A stretch of 23,618 bases of DNA. Origin: Thermoplasmata archaeon M9B2D (GTDB taxonomy: Archaea > Thermoplasmatota > E2 > DHVEG-1). The stretch lies in NCBI GenBank assembly GCA_002900555.1, contig MUGD01000019.1:1-23618 (forward strand), written 5' to 3'. Position 1 is the first letter of the stretch; every line of letters begins with the position of its first letter. Position numbers and translations under genes: made by a program. The notes under the pieces were generated by a model. It was given only the letters and a program-made list of their open reading frames with translations, ran no database searches and had not been told where the DNA came from. Of the stretch, positions 7,801 to 13,993 are shown one piece after another.

Positions 7801-9605
7801 TAAAAACAGTTATATGGACAGACAATGTGGATAATGTTAGAGATATTAAACACAGACTTATTGACAGATACTCTGAGGATATTGCAAATAATGTTCTATT
7901 TGTTACACCATCAACCCCTGTGGAGGAAATAAGAGAGCACAAAGGTGTTATAGTGACTCACCATCAATATCTGACTCACAAGGGAATATCTTCTGAAAGA
8001 TACCCAAAGACATATGCACTTATGAGTACAGATGTAAAGTATCATCTTCTTGATGAGTTGCAAAACCTTGTCCATGTAAGACACAAAGACATTGTGATTG
8101 AGAGACCAATGTTTAAAAGTTCCCTTAGAGGTTCAAGAGTAAAGTGGATACCAATCACAACCCATATTCCAACTGTGAAGGAGGGCACTAAACTTGAAAT
8201 AAAATTATCAGGCAATCTTGTTTGGAGAGAGACAGAGACTTTTAATGCAATAGAGTATTATAATCTCGAAGAGATGCAGGACATTGGTACAGATGCAGGA
8301 TGTAAGAAATATTTTGAAATACTTGAGGAGGTTGGTAGTAGATACACACCAAAACAAGGAAGTGACTACGGATACATAGAGAGACTCTATAAAGTCAGGA
8401 TGACAAAACCATCCATTGATGACTGGTTAGTGTATGAACACATGTACAGGTTATGCTCAGATTGTGGAGAGATATTTTTGCATGAGAAGATACCAACTCA
8501 TCTTGGAGTTGAGATTGATGTGTCAAGTACATGTCATTATGAAGGACTAAGCAAAACAGGTTTTCATGGGTTGTGGTCAACATCCCTCAGAATAAGAGAT
8601 GAGAGTGTCATTGTGGATGACTTAAGAGGAGCTTACACAGGCTTTTCTGCATCCATGTCAGAGGATGAGACTATCTTTAATGGGATGACTTTCAACCACA
8701 TCTCTGAGTCCTTCTCTAAGACAGACAAGGTATACATCCAAAACCTCAATAACTTCCCAACCTATGACAAGATACTTGAGTCGGGTTTAAACACTTTAAT
8801 TGTGTATGACCTGAAAAATCAAGCATCCGCAAGGTACAGGGAACTTATAAAAGACAGTAGGTTCACAAACAAGGTAACGTTGCTTCAGGATAAAGGAGAT
8901 GCCACTCATTATGCAAATGGAGATGAGTCAGAGGCACACTCCTATCCCATAAAGATAACATACAGAGAAAATAGCAGACTGAGAGGAAAAGACCTCCCAC
9001 AGATAGAGTGTATGGTCATAGATATGCACAACAAAAGAAATTTGCTATTTGATACCACAGGAGACCCTATTGAACATAAACTAAATCAGTCCATAGGTAG
9101 ACCTCTCAGAGGTCATCAGATGCTAAAGTCCTTTGTATTCTTCAACAACGACAAAGACACAGGACATAATGCAAAGACAGGTGAAGAGTATCTCAAAACG
9201 ATAGTTGGAAAGGATGAGGTATTTTTCATAGATAGATGGTTTGATAGAGAGACCTTTGAAGAGGTGAAGAACACTCCTGTTATAGAGTGCATAAGGTTTA
9301 TATCATCTCCTGAGTCACACCCAATGAAGAACACCAAGAGAGAAAAGTCATCAAAGAAGGAGTCAAAGACCAAGTACAAATATACTCCAACAATAAGAGA
9401 ATATATTGGAAAGGAACATCAAAGAGGTGTCAGGGAATGGAGAGAACTCTTTGGAATGAAATATCAGGAAGAGCCTGTGTTCTCAAGAACCTTCTCTCAA
9501 TCTGCATTGAATAAACTTGGAGCAGATGGTATTCACATCCATGTTGGGACTCTTGAAGGAAAAAAACAATTATATTATTTCAAATATATCAATGAGGAAA
9601 ACTAG
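4854..9605 (+). CDS. Family B DNA polymerase - AEP primase - SF2 helicase fusion
   Basis: 1583-residue replication protein. I start at ATG 4854 (MRSYKVYLADTES) with GGGAGG 9 nt upstream; an in-frame ATG 4782 lies inside the zinc-ribbon gene. Residues 1-170: 3'-5' exonuclease with Exo I ADTES (Asp10, Glu12), Exo II HNAGYDSF (~59-66), Exo III YFNHD (~158). Residues ~300-500: family B polymerase with motif A DVGSLYPNI (~304), motif B KLVLNSAYG (~352), motif C QMNTDGV (~413; one Asp of the usual DTD is Asn). Residues ~640-830: archaeo-eukaryotic primase-like fold with YFDLDEG (~697), RHFFLL (~741) and a VAFTRHP segment (~787). Residues ~950-1430: SF2-type helicase with Walker A GVGAGKTT (~961), LLDELQ (~1064) and motif VI QSIGRPLR (~1412). 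The Lys-rich linker and C-terminal ~90 residues look winged-helix-like. Infers a self-contained replisome. The primase and helicase subclass is not certain. Confidence 0.85.
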   Translation: MRSYKVYLADTESLVDFWGIRFIEQDGDEIISFDTIGEDTLINKTPILDFMKNNVIVFHNAGYDSFMLYRLMAFSGATPTVMRDFNKEYFQDSRNFIEQMREYGKYSKRFSEEFGCKIYDSLKPLGKSLKVMEYVTDQEVMVETFDENRRYDEEFSKYFNHDVKALQKIWNTHWKLRPTINDRKNALEYLGVIGKFDEYHEYSSPLSFLAPLFSKDIKGESRQYSRIDFREIPALKDETLNEQFKSHIEKYTLDTKLADRDDSKKTEVLIFDNNTVFSGGGIHGVHKSQQFFKSDDSYTIMHYDVGSLYPNILRVDQHLARHMDIELYTSLIENRLKYKADGDKQRANALKLVLNSAYGIINMEVDIYDKNSDYNPMGYKPLGQWVCLRGHQLLLSMIELFKEYLTDITVIQMNTDGVYFLIRNDEVEKSREVAKMWEKEHDMTLDGHSYAYMYQKDVNNYIAVEFNGDIESKGKLGIDDKEGVTDVTIPLTVRECIMRQFGMVQRTQEPKIYPILDKSSGSLWYLTNKETGIYHCTGKPSSINPMTVEQMEASGKTFGKIAGMSKLHLTTNIDDADLSVYEWLSDLHIRNRTETAIADLKLKDPIMSIIDPSATELKTKIGQRYKDNATATSKSEIEVNMTDKYWKPVGGTRRKDEWKGRFWEHFEECLEKGYHFMLGSVKGGKRAIEHGQGQNVGYFDLDEGFLPSIHEARQLIEEKTGIKLFASYYTLSATDEKRKQRHFFLLDKTFLPHERKTYRAFMNHLSDLLQEKCGLTNDRATCSLNYVAFTRHPDMEYFIADSKEVDWFSVNLSSLEVDEDATFKATWKSTLLEGEVFSKDFIHYLDYLRDGNTGIHFSHLRRIIYGTIPYLQDVHPTLPSEIINIITEFAQKHYYGTMPNSYIDRFKALIKQGEYNETNLQRYNHYKSIYLVRGADTLYKKVKNRVESSPFKVESGVINIAGVGAGKTTFLVDVTALHTLEQIKTVIWTDNVDNVRDIKHRLIDRYSEDIANNVLFVTPSTPVEEIREHKGVIVTHHQYLTHKGISSERYPKTYALMSTDVKYHLLDELQNLVHVRHKDIVIERPMFKSSLRGSRVKWIPITTHIPTVKEGTKLEIKLSGNLVWRETETFNAIEYYNLEEMQDIGTDAGCKKYFEILEEVGSRYTPKQGSDYGYIERLYKVRMTKPSIDDWLVYEHMYRLCSDCGEIFLHEKIPTHLGVEIDVSSTCHYEGLSKTGFHGLWSTSLRIRDESVIVDDLRGAYTGFSASMSEDETIFNGMTFNHISESFSKTDKVYIQNLNNFPTYDKILESGLNTLIVYDLKNQASARYRELIKDSRFTNKVTLLQDKGDATHYANGDESEAHSYPIKITYRENSRLRGKDLPQIECMVIDMHNKRNLLFDTTGDPIEHKLNQSIGRPLRGHQMLKSFVFFNNDKDTGHNAKTGEEYLKTIVGKDEVFFIDRWFDRETFEEVKNTPVIECIRFISSPESHPMKNTKREKSSKKESKTKYKYTPTIREYIGKEHQRGVREWRELFGMKYQEEPVFSRTFSQSALNKLGADGIHIHVGTLEGKKQLYYFKYINEEN

Positions 9606-9612
9606 ACTATAT

Positions 9613-9632
9613 GGTGAGATTTATGTCTCACC
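9613..9632 (+). other. Hairpin after polymerase gene
   Basis: GGTGAGA (9613-9619), loop TTTATG, TCTCACC (9626-9632): perfect 7-bp stem starting eight bases after the polymerase stop. It is followed by an A-run, not a T-run, so it is a poor intrinsic terminator; it could protect the 3' end of the transcript or act with the A/T-rich promoter behind it. Confidence 0.5.
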
Positions 9633-9664
9633 TATAAAAAATAAAAAATATATTAAAAAAGTTG
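9633..9664 (+). repeat. A/T-only repeat upstream of promoter B
   Basis: The run of A and T before promoter B repeats the run before promoter A (about 2855-2894). Both contain AAAAAATAAAAAATAT and end ATTAAAAAAGTTGT; the first copy carries an extra eight A/T bases in the middle. Likely UP-element-like promoter DNA; a role in origin melting is an alternative. Confidence 0.55.
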
Positions 9665-9693
9665 TAGACATAATTTAATTAATATGTTAATAT
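9665..9693 (+). promoter_or_regulatory. Sigma-70-like promoter B (extended -10)
   Basis: TAGACA (9665-9670, five of six to TTGACA), 17-bp spacer, TAATAT (9688-9693) with the extended-10 TG (TGTTAATAT). Aligns gap-free over 34 bases with promoter A; the -10 side AATATGTTAATATA is identical. It would drive the unit from 9720 to about 14199. Confidence 0.65.
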
Positions 9694-9719
9694 AATTATC
9701 AAGAAGGGAGGAGATACAG

Positions 9720-9965
9720 ATGGAAAAGAAAACAACACATCCATTGAAGATTGTGAAGATAGACAGAGCAGGAAGACCGATTGAAGTTTACAGTAGTATA
9801 TATAAAGCAGGTCATGAGCATGGTTCACCTGCAAATATAACTCATTGTCTTAGAGGTAGAACAAAGGTTGCATATGGTTTTCACTGGATGACATTGGATG
9901 ATTTTAGAAAACACAAAGATGCAGATGGAAATATTGATGTAATGGAAGTATTTTATAAAAAGTAA
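9720..9965 (+). CDS. NUMOD1-like DNA-binding protein
   Basis: 81 residues, first gene behind promoter B, GGGAGGAG upstream of ATG 9720. Residues ~10-58 follow the NUMOD1 pattern found beside homing-endonuclease catalytic domains: a strand pair with D-x-GRPIEVYSSIYKA, a helix-turn-helix-like AGHEHGSPANITHCLRGRT, and an ending K-VAYGFHWM. Here the domain stands alone, with no GIY-YIG or HNH nuclease. Members of this family bind DNA sequence-specifically; a free-standing copy could be a regulator or a remnant of a homing endonuclease. A second, diverged copy is encoded at 10496. Confidence 0.65.
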   Translation: MEKKTTHPLKIVKIDRAGRPIEVYSSIYKAGHEHGSPANITHCLRGRTKVAYGFHWMTLDDFRKHKDADGNIDVMEVFYKK

Positions 9966-9978
9966 ACAGGAGGAAAAG

Positions 9979-10503
9979 ATGGACAATATCAAACCGATAA
10001 GACAATATGTGTTTGAGAGAGGAATGAGAGTAAAAAGAATGGGTATTGACAACAAACAAATATTTGGAAACATTGAGTCAGTAGATAAGGATAAAATATA
10101 TTCAATAACAGTTAAGTGGGACTCAGGAGAGACCTATGGGATAACATCTCGATATACAATAGATGGATATTGGATGACTGGGACTAAATCCGAAATAAGA
10201 AGGATACATCCAATTGATGAGCCCTATCCATGGGAAACAACTTTAAGTTTACATGAGTTGACAGAGCAAGATGGTATCACTCACTCTGACAGTAAGATAC
10301 AAGGTGGACACTACAAAGACTCAATAGAGTGCATCAAAGTTCTTGAACTACTTGAGAGTACGGGAGCAGGGTTTCATGAGATACAGGCAGTGCGATACAT
10401 ATGGAGAGCAGGAAGGAAGACAGGAGAGTCAAAAGAAAAGGATTTAAAAAAGGCTTTGAATTATTTACACAGAAAACTTGAAGGAAAGTGGTTCTATGAG
10501 TAA
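9979..10503 (+). CDS. DUF3310 protein with N-terminal SH3-like domain
   Basis: 174 residues, two parts. Residues ~14-78 (ERGMRVKRMG, GNIESVDKD, YSITVKWDSGETYG, DGYWM) look like the small beta-barrel also seen in the genes at 2977 and 12784. Residues ~105-170 match DUF3310: IQGGHYKDSIECIKVLELL, a GFHEIQAVRYIWRAGRKTG block and DLKKALNYLHRKLE. DUF3310 includes T7 gp1.7, reported as a thymidylate-kinase-type nucleotide kinase, so a role in nucleotide metabolism is possible. The invariant GGxHY and YxxRAGxK elements are present. It follows the NUMOD1-like gene by 13 bases with AGGAGG, and its end overlaps the next gene by eight bases. Confidence 0.75.
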   Translation: MDNIKPIRQYVFERGMRVKRMGIDNKQIFGNIESVDKDKIYSITVKWDSGETYGITSRYTIDGYWMTGTKSEIRRIHPIDEPYPWETTLSLHELTEQDGITHSDSKIQGGHYKDSIECIKVLELLESTGAGFHEIQAVRYIWRAGRKTGESKEKDLKKALNYLHRKLEGKWFYE

Positions 10504-11095
10504 GAAAAGGATAAGAAGATACAGAAAAAATGTGTTTGCAAGATACACTTTGGATGGGACTTTTATTGAAATGTTCCCATCTGTGTCTGACTTGAAAAAG
10601 GCAGGATACAGTGAAACAACCACAAGACTGGTTTGCACTGGACATACAAAGAAATATAAAAATTGTCTTTGGAGATATGTTGTTGATGGTGTTATCCCTA
10701 ACATAAAAGAGAATACAGAAAAAAGAGCACTGTATATTCAATTTGCAAAGTTGATCATTCAGGGTGAATTGACTCTGACTGAGGCATCCATATTTAATCC
10801 TACACTCGATAAGAGTACACTTGGAAATTATGTTCAAAGGTTAAGAGTCACACACAAAGCGGAGTTTTTGGGAAAGAAGTTGTATGAAAAGAAAGACAAG
10901 GATAAAGTCAACATATTGAAAATACATCCAAAAGTCCTTATCGAATACTCACACGCACTTGAAGTCCTTGAGATGCATGGTTATATATACATAAAAAAGG
11001 AGTATGATTTGAACGGTTCATATGATACCATTGTTACTTTTATTAAAAAGAAATTTAACAAGATTTGTTGGGATGGAGACATCTATGAAGAATAA
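10496..11095 (+). CDS. NUMOD1-like DNA-binding protein, long form
   Basis: 199 residues. ATG 10496 (MSKKRIRRYRKN) is chosen: GAAGGAAAG lies upstream, whereas the in-frame ATG at 10478 has none and lies deeper inside DUF3310. Residues ~15-62 repeat the NUMOD1 pattern: ARYTLDGTFIEMFPSVSDLK, then GYSETTTRLVCTGHTKKYKN and CLWRYV. The remaining ~135 residues are basic and helical, without GIY-YIG or HNH catalytic motifs. It resembles the gene at 9720 in its first domain only. It may be a phage transcription regulator or an endonuclease remnant; function not established. Confidence 0.6.
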   Translation: MSKKRIRRYRKNVFARYTLDGTFIEMFPSVSDLKKAGYSETTTRLVCTGHTKKYKNCLWRYVVDGVIPNIKENTEKRALYIQFAKLIIQGELTLTEASIFNPTLDKSTLGNYVQRLRVTHKAEFLGKKLYEKKDKDKVNILKIHPKVLIEYSHALEVLEMHGYIYIKKEYDLNGSYDTIVTFIKKKFNKICWDGDIYEE

Positions 11096-11115
11096 AAACA
11101 GGAGGTATGAGATAC

Positions 11116-11985
11116 ATGGGAAAAGTTAACAGAATTGATTACACATCATACGAAGGACAGGTGAGAAAGTCGAACAAGTACGGAGAGTATGAAATCCAAT
11201 CTTACTCAGGAATGGAGTCCAAGACAAAGACTCACTTTTTCACAATAAGATTTATTGACACAGGGAATGTTGAGGAGGCAGTGTCTTGGAAGAAGATAAA
11301 ATCAGGAGCAATCACTGACTCAAGACTTGTTGACCTACAAAAGAAAATCAAGAAATCTGAGGTAGTGAGACAGAGGAACATGGTTGCTAAAGGACAAATG
11401 AAAGAGAAGAAGGTGAAAAGGTATCCAATAGCAAGGGACAAGATGGTTGTTCTTGCTTTAGACCTGAGTACAAACTCGACAGGTTATGCACTTTTCAAGG
11501 ATACAACCATTGTTGACTTTGGTTCAATTACTTATGGCGAAAACAAACAACTATCATTGAAGGATAAAAACACCCTGAAAGAGATACCATCAACAACACT
11601 ATTTGGAATTGGTGAAAAAGATATGTGGTTGGATAATAGATTAAAAAACATGTATCAATTCATTATAAAATTAATCAACCAACATCATCCTCAATTGGTA
11701 GTAATAGAAGATTGTTATTTAATGAATGTAAATGTTTTAAAAACATTGATGTTGCTTCAGGGATACATAAGAGGAGTTTGTCTCAACAAAGACATCCCTT
11801 GTGAGCTCCTTATGCCATCTTCATGGCAAAACTATTTCAACATGGAACACAAGAGGGAGAAAATAAAAGAGAGGTCAAAGGAAATTGCAAAGGCAACTGT
11901 AAAGCAGGAAGTTTGGGAAGATACGGCAGATGCCTTGTGTCTTGGTATGTATGCAGTGGCAACATTAGATAGTGGGGTGAAATAG
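11116..11985 (+). CDS. RuvC-like resolvase with extra N-terminal domain
   Basis: 289 residues. ATG 11116 is used because AGGAGG (11100-11105) is 10 nt away; an in-frame ATG 11107 is one base from it. Residues 110-280 form an RNase H/RuvC fold with VVLALDLSTNSTGYALF (Asp116), LVVIEDCYL (Glu198) and EDTADALCLGMYA (Asp269, Asp272), a complete acidic tetrad as in phage and bacterial Holliday-junction resolvases. Residues ~12-70 (VRKSNKYGEYEIQSYSGM, FFTIRFIDTG, KKIKSGAITD) resemble the small beta-sheet DNA-binding domain, AP2-like, that phages attach to HNH endonucleases. A basic linker (KGQMKEKKVKR) joins them. Likely acts on branched replication or recombination DNA before packaging, with the Sak4-like system. 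Confidence 0.75.
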   Translation: MGKVNRIDYTSYEGQVRKSNKYGEYEIQSYSGMESKTKTHFFTIRFIDTGNVEEAVSWKKIKSGAITDSRLVDLQKKIKKSEVVRQRNMVAKGQMKEKKVKRYPIARDKMVVLALDLSTNSTGYALFKDTTIVDFGSITYGENKQLSLKDKNTLKEIPSTTLFGIGEKDMWLDNRLKNMYQFIIKLINQHHPQLVVIEDCYLMNVNVLKTLMLLQGYIRGVCLNKDIPCELLMPSSWQNYFNMEHKREKIKERSKEIAKATVKQEVWEDTADALCLGMYAVATLDSGVK

Positions 11986-12042
11986 ATGGCAGATTTATCA
12001 GATTATTTTATAGAGGAGGTAAAGAAAGATGAGACGTTTTGA
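11986..12042 (+). CDS. Possible 18-codon peptide
   Basis: ATG follows the RuvC-like stop directly (TAG then ATG) and reads MADLSDYFIEEVKKDETF before TGA, overlapping the MazG-like gene by 14 bases in another frame. It has only a weak GTGGGGTG upstream. It may be a real micro-ORF or a translational coupling device that carries ribosomes to the GAGGAGG of the next gene. Low confidence. Confidence 0.3.
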   Translation: MADLSDYFIEEVKKDETF

Positions 12043-12463
12043 TGATATTAAACCATCATATAACATGAGAGGAAGACTTCACAAGATATACAAGACAAAG
12101 GGATGGGAGAGTCAAATATCCAAGTTAAAAGAGGAATTTCTTGAGATGTGCCTTGAGATACAGAGAGTTGGAGGAGAGGACAATACAAAGGGGAACTATG
12201 ATGCAATGATCGAAGAGGTTGGAGACTTCCTTGTGGTCAGAAATCAATTTGCATCAGAGTTGATGAGTGACCTTGAGGTGCAGATACTGGACAAGACCCT
12301 TGAGAGTATGGAGAGCCTGATGGTAGACCTTGACCTGATAAACTTTTATGGACTCATTATGAAGAACCCTCATGCAAGACAAGAGATTGAGGCATCCATG
12401 ACAAGGAAAGTGTGGAGAACACTGGACAGGATAGAATGCACAGAAAATGAGGGGTGGTTATAA
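12029..12463 (+). CDS. MazG-like nucleotide pyrophosphohydrolase
   Basis: 144 residues, all-helical. Residues ~28-75 carry the MazG-type metal site: KLKEEFLEMCLEIQRV provides E-E-x2-E, and after a loop MIEEVGDFLVVRNQF provides E-x2-D. This superfamily hydrolyses NTPs or dNTPs to monophosphate and pyrophosphate, and phage versions have been linked to ppGpp or nucleotide-pool control. The C-terminal half is unrecognised. GAGGAGG precedes ATG 12029, and the TAA overlaps the next ATG by one base. Confidence 0.65.
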   Translation: MRRFDDIKPSYNMRGRLHKIYKTKGWESQISKLKEEFLEMCLEIQRVGGEDNTKGNYDAMIEEVGDFLVVRNQFASELMSDLEVQILDKTLESMESLMVDLDLINFYGLIMKNPHARQEIEASMTRKVWRTLDRIECTENEGWL

Positions 12464-12570
12464 TGGAACTGCAAACAAGTTGCTCATGGTTACAGGTTGG
12501 AGACCTTACCCTTGAGAGATACATCAAAGAGAAAGAGGAGGAATGTTTAAATGAGTTGTATGAGGTTTAA
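12463..12570 (+). CDS. Hypothetical 35-residue protein
   Basis: MELQTSCSWLQVGDLTLERY continues as an acidic helix (IKEKEEECLNELYEV). It starts in the stop of the MazG-like gene (taATG), overlaps the next gene by 20 bases, and carries that gene's GAGGAGG. GAGGGGTGG lies upstream of its own start. The tight overlap supports translation. No family recognised. Confidence 0.5.
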   Translation: MELQTSCSWLQVGDLTLERYIKEKEEECLNELYEV

Positions 12571-12733
12571 TGAGAAAATTGTGTCATTCAGAATAACACC
12601 TGCAAAGGATGGAGAGATTTGTATCCAATATATGTATGATGGAGAGATTGTCCATGAGGTTATAAGGTTTGTTTGGGACTCTTGGTCTATATTTAACGAG
12701 TTGAGGAGGTTGAGAAAGATATATGAGAAGTGA
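12551..12733 (+). CDS. Hypothetical small phage protein
   Basis: 60 residues with two beta-like segments (KIVSFRITPAKDG, EICIQYMYDGEIVHEVIRFV) and a basic helix at the end (FNELRRLRKIYEK). GAGGAGG ends about 10 nt before ATG 12551. No Cys cluster or membrane segment. It is followed by a 50-base leader to the next gene. Function unknown. Confidence 0.6.
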   Translation: MSCMRFNEKIVSFRITPAKDGEICIQYMYDGEIVHEVIRFVWDSWSIFNELRRLRKIYEK

Positions 12734-12783
12734 TAAAAGAGATAATAAAGGAATTATCAAAACCAATTAAGGAGGGAAATAGT

Positions 12784-13416
12784 ATGTTTAAAGTAGGAGA
12801 TAAGGTTGAGAAGTTTGGAACGACATCAGTTGCAGGAGATAAGGGTATTGTTATACACATTAGCACAAAACCAAAAGAAAAGTATCCTGTGATTGTTGAG
12901 TTTGATTGTACGATAGAGTCGTTCACCACTGATGGAAGATATTGGACTCATGATGCAATCACTTTGAGAAAGTCTGACATACATGTGTGGATGCCAAAAG
13001 TTGGAGAATATTATTGGAACTTAGAGGCAGAGGACTGGACACAGGTTACAGAGATGGACAAAGCAGATGAGGACTGTGGTGGATGTATGACAGACAACTT
13101 TGGGTGGTGTTGGTTCACAAGATGGCAACCTGAGTCAGGGCATCACATATTCACACCAAAGAAGTCAAAGAGGGTTGAAAAAACAATCGTTACTGTTCAG
13201 GAAATTGGAGGGACTTATGAGGAAGAGTGTACAACGGTCTTAGATGAGTTCATAGTGCTCAAGGACTTCCCATCCAAAGGATTGAAAATTGGAGACATTG
13301 TTGTGACTTATCTCAATGCTCCTGAAAAGGTATATAAAAAAGGAGAGTTTAATGATGTGGTGTGGTTGGCAAATTCTTTTGATGGAAAAAACTATATGTC
13401 ACAAATATATAGATAG
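12784..13416 (+). CDS. Hypothetical protein with SH3-like N-terminal domain
   Basis: 210 residues. ATG 12784 (MFKVGDKVEKFG) follows AAGGAGGGA by about 8 nt; an in-frame GTG at 12730 inside the previous gene lacks such a site. Residues ~1-62 (FKVGDKVEKFG, GIVIHIS, YPVIVEFDCTIESF, DGRYWTH) resemble the small barrel in the proteins at 2977 and 9979, including the shared ending 'DG-x-YW'. Residues ~75-130 are Trp/Cys-rich (EDCGGCMTDNFGWCWFTRW), with Cys pairs that may bind metal. The C-terminal part contains a second KGLKIGDIVVTYL barrel-like start. Function unknown. Confidence 0.65.
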   Translation: MFKVGDKVEKFGTTSVAGDKGIVIHISTKPKEKYPVIVEFDCTIESFTTDGRYWTHDAITLRKSDIHVWMPKVGEYYWNLEAEDWTQVTEMDKADEDCGGCMTDNFGWCWFTRWQPESGHHIFTPKKSKRVEKTIVTVQEIGGTYEEECTTVLDEFIVLKDFPSKGLKIGDIVVTYLNAPEKVYKKGEFNDVVWLANSFDGKNYMSQIYR

Positions 13417-13432
13417 TGTTCTGAGAGCCTGA

Positions 13433-13453
13433 GAGTGGTCAAAATGACCGCTC
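13433..13453 (+). other. Hairpin downstream of 12784 gene
   Basis: GAGTGGTCA (13433-13441), loop AAA, TGACCGCTC (13445-13453): 9-bp stem with one G-U pair. No T-run follows. It lies in a 143-base stretch (13417-13559) with no gene that I can support; the stretch also holds the word CTGAGAG three times. It may be a processing or stabilising structure. Confidence 0.45.
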
Positions 13454-13559
13454 AAGTACCTCACTGGTATATCTTATCATGTTGAATGGTTGGAAGTGTT
13501 AAAAAGGGTCTGAGAGGGTCACATTTTATATGGAGATATTTTAAAGGAGTTGAGACATC

Positions 13560-13715
13560 TTGATAATAAGTAAATTATGTAAAACCAATGAGGAAGTGGA
13601 TAGGTTTATTGAACAGATGGATGGACAGTACATCCTGAATAGGTGGACAGTGACAGTGACAGGAAGAGAGTCCATCTTGGTTGTGTGTAAGGTTGCTGAG
13701 TATACAAGTGCATAA
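13560..13715 (+). CDS. Hypothetical 51-residue protein, TTG start
   Basis: Starts with TTG at 13560, 10 nt after AAAGGAG, and reads MIISKLCKTNEEVDRFIEQ then a beta-rich part (QYILNRWTVTVTGRES, ILVVCKVAEYTSA). The alternation of a helix with two strands and the good ribosome binding site make it a credible gene missed by ATG-only calling. It overlaps the next small ORF by eight bases. No family recognised. Confidence 0.55.
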   Translation: MIISKLCKTNEEVDRFIEQMDGQYILNRWTVTVTGRESILVVCKVAEYTSA

Positions 13716-13803
13716 GTTGTTGGAGAAATATTGTAAAAACACAGATGATTGTAATGTATGCAAAGTGAGGTTTATTTGCAGAACTTTAAGAGGGGGAATA
13801 TAA
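13708..13803 (+). CDS. Cys-rich microprotein
   Basis: 31 residues from GTG 13708 (or TTG 13717): MHKLLEKYCKNTDDCNVCK then VRFICRTLRGGI. Cys spacing is C-x5-C-x2-C-x5-C, a compact metal-binding pattern like other small proteins here. Its end holds the AGAGGGGGAA ribosome binding site of the following gene. The start lacks a strong site of its own and probably depends on coupling to the ORF that overlaps it. Function unknown. Confidence 0.45.
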   Translation: MHKLLEKYCKNTDDCNVCKVRFICRTLRGGI

Positions 13804-13804
13804 C

Positions 13805-13993
13805 ATGTCAGTTTATAATGTAGGAGAATGGTTTGAGGTGGATTTAAATCCAGTGGAAGTGGTTGAAGGTGGAAAGTGCATTGATGGATGTCCTTTTTAT
13901 GAGGAATGTCAGAAAAGTTATATTATAGCTGATATGTGTATTGCCCTTATTGGAACAGATAACAGATTAAAAAGCAAAGGAGAGTGGGTTTAA
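13805..13993 (+). CDS. Small Cys-rich phage protein
   Basis: 62 residues. After a beta-like start (VYNVGEWFEVDLNPVEVVEG) comes KCIDGCPFYEECQKSYI, then MCIALIGTDNR: Cys25-x3-Cys29-x5-Cys35-x9-Cys45. The C-x-GC-x-FY-x-C pattern is common in small phage proteins of unknown role and suggests a zinc or disulfide knuckle. AGAGGGGGAA precedes ATG 13805. The stop overlaps the next start (taATG). Confidence 0.6.
   Translation: MSVYNVGEWFEVDLNPVEVVEGGKCIDGCPFYEECQKSYIIADMCIALIGTDNRLKSKGEWV

Noticed and set aside
9613..9632. Hairpin after the polymerase gene as an intrinsic terminator
   Set aside because: It is followed by A-runs rather than a T-run, and no T-run follows on the other strand either.
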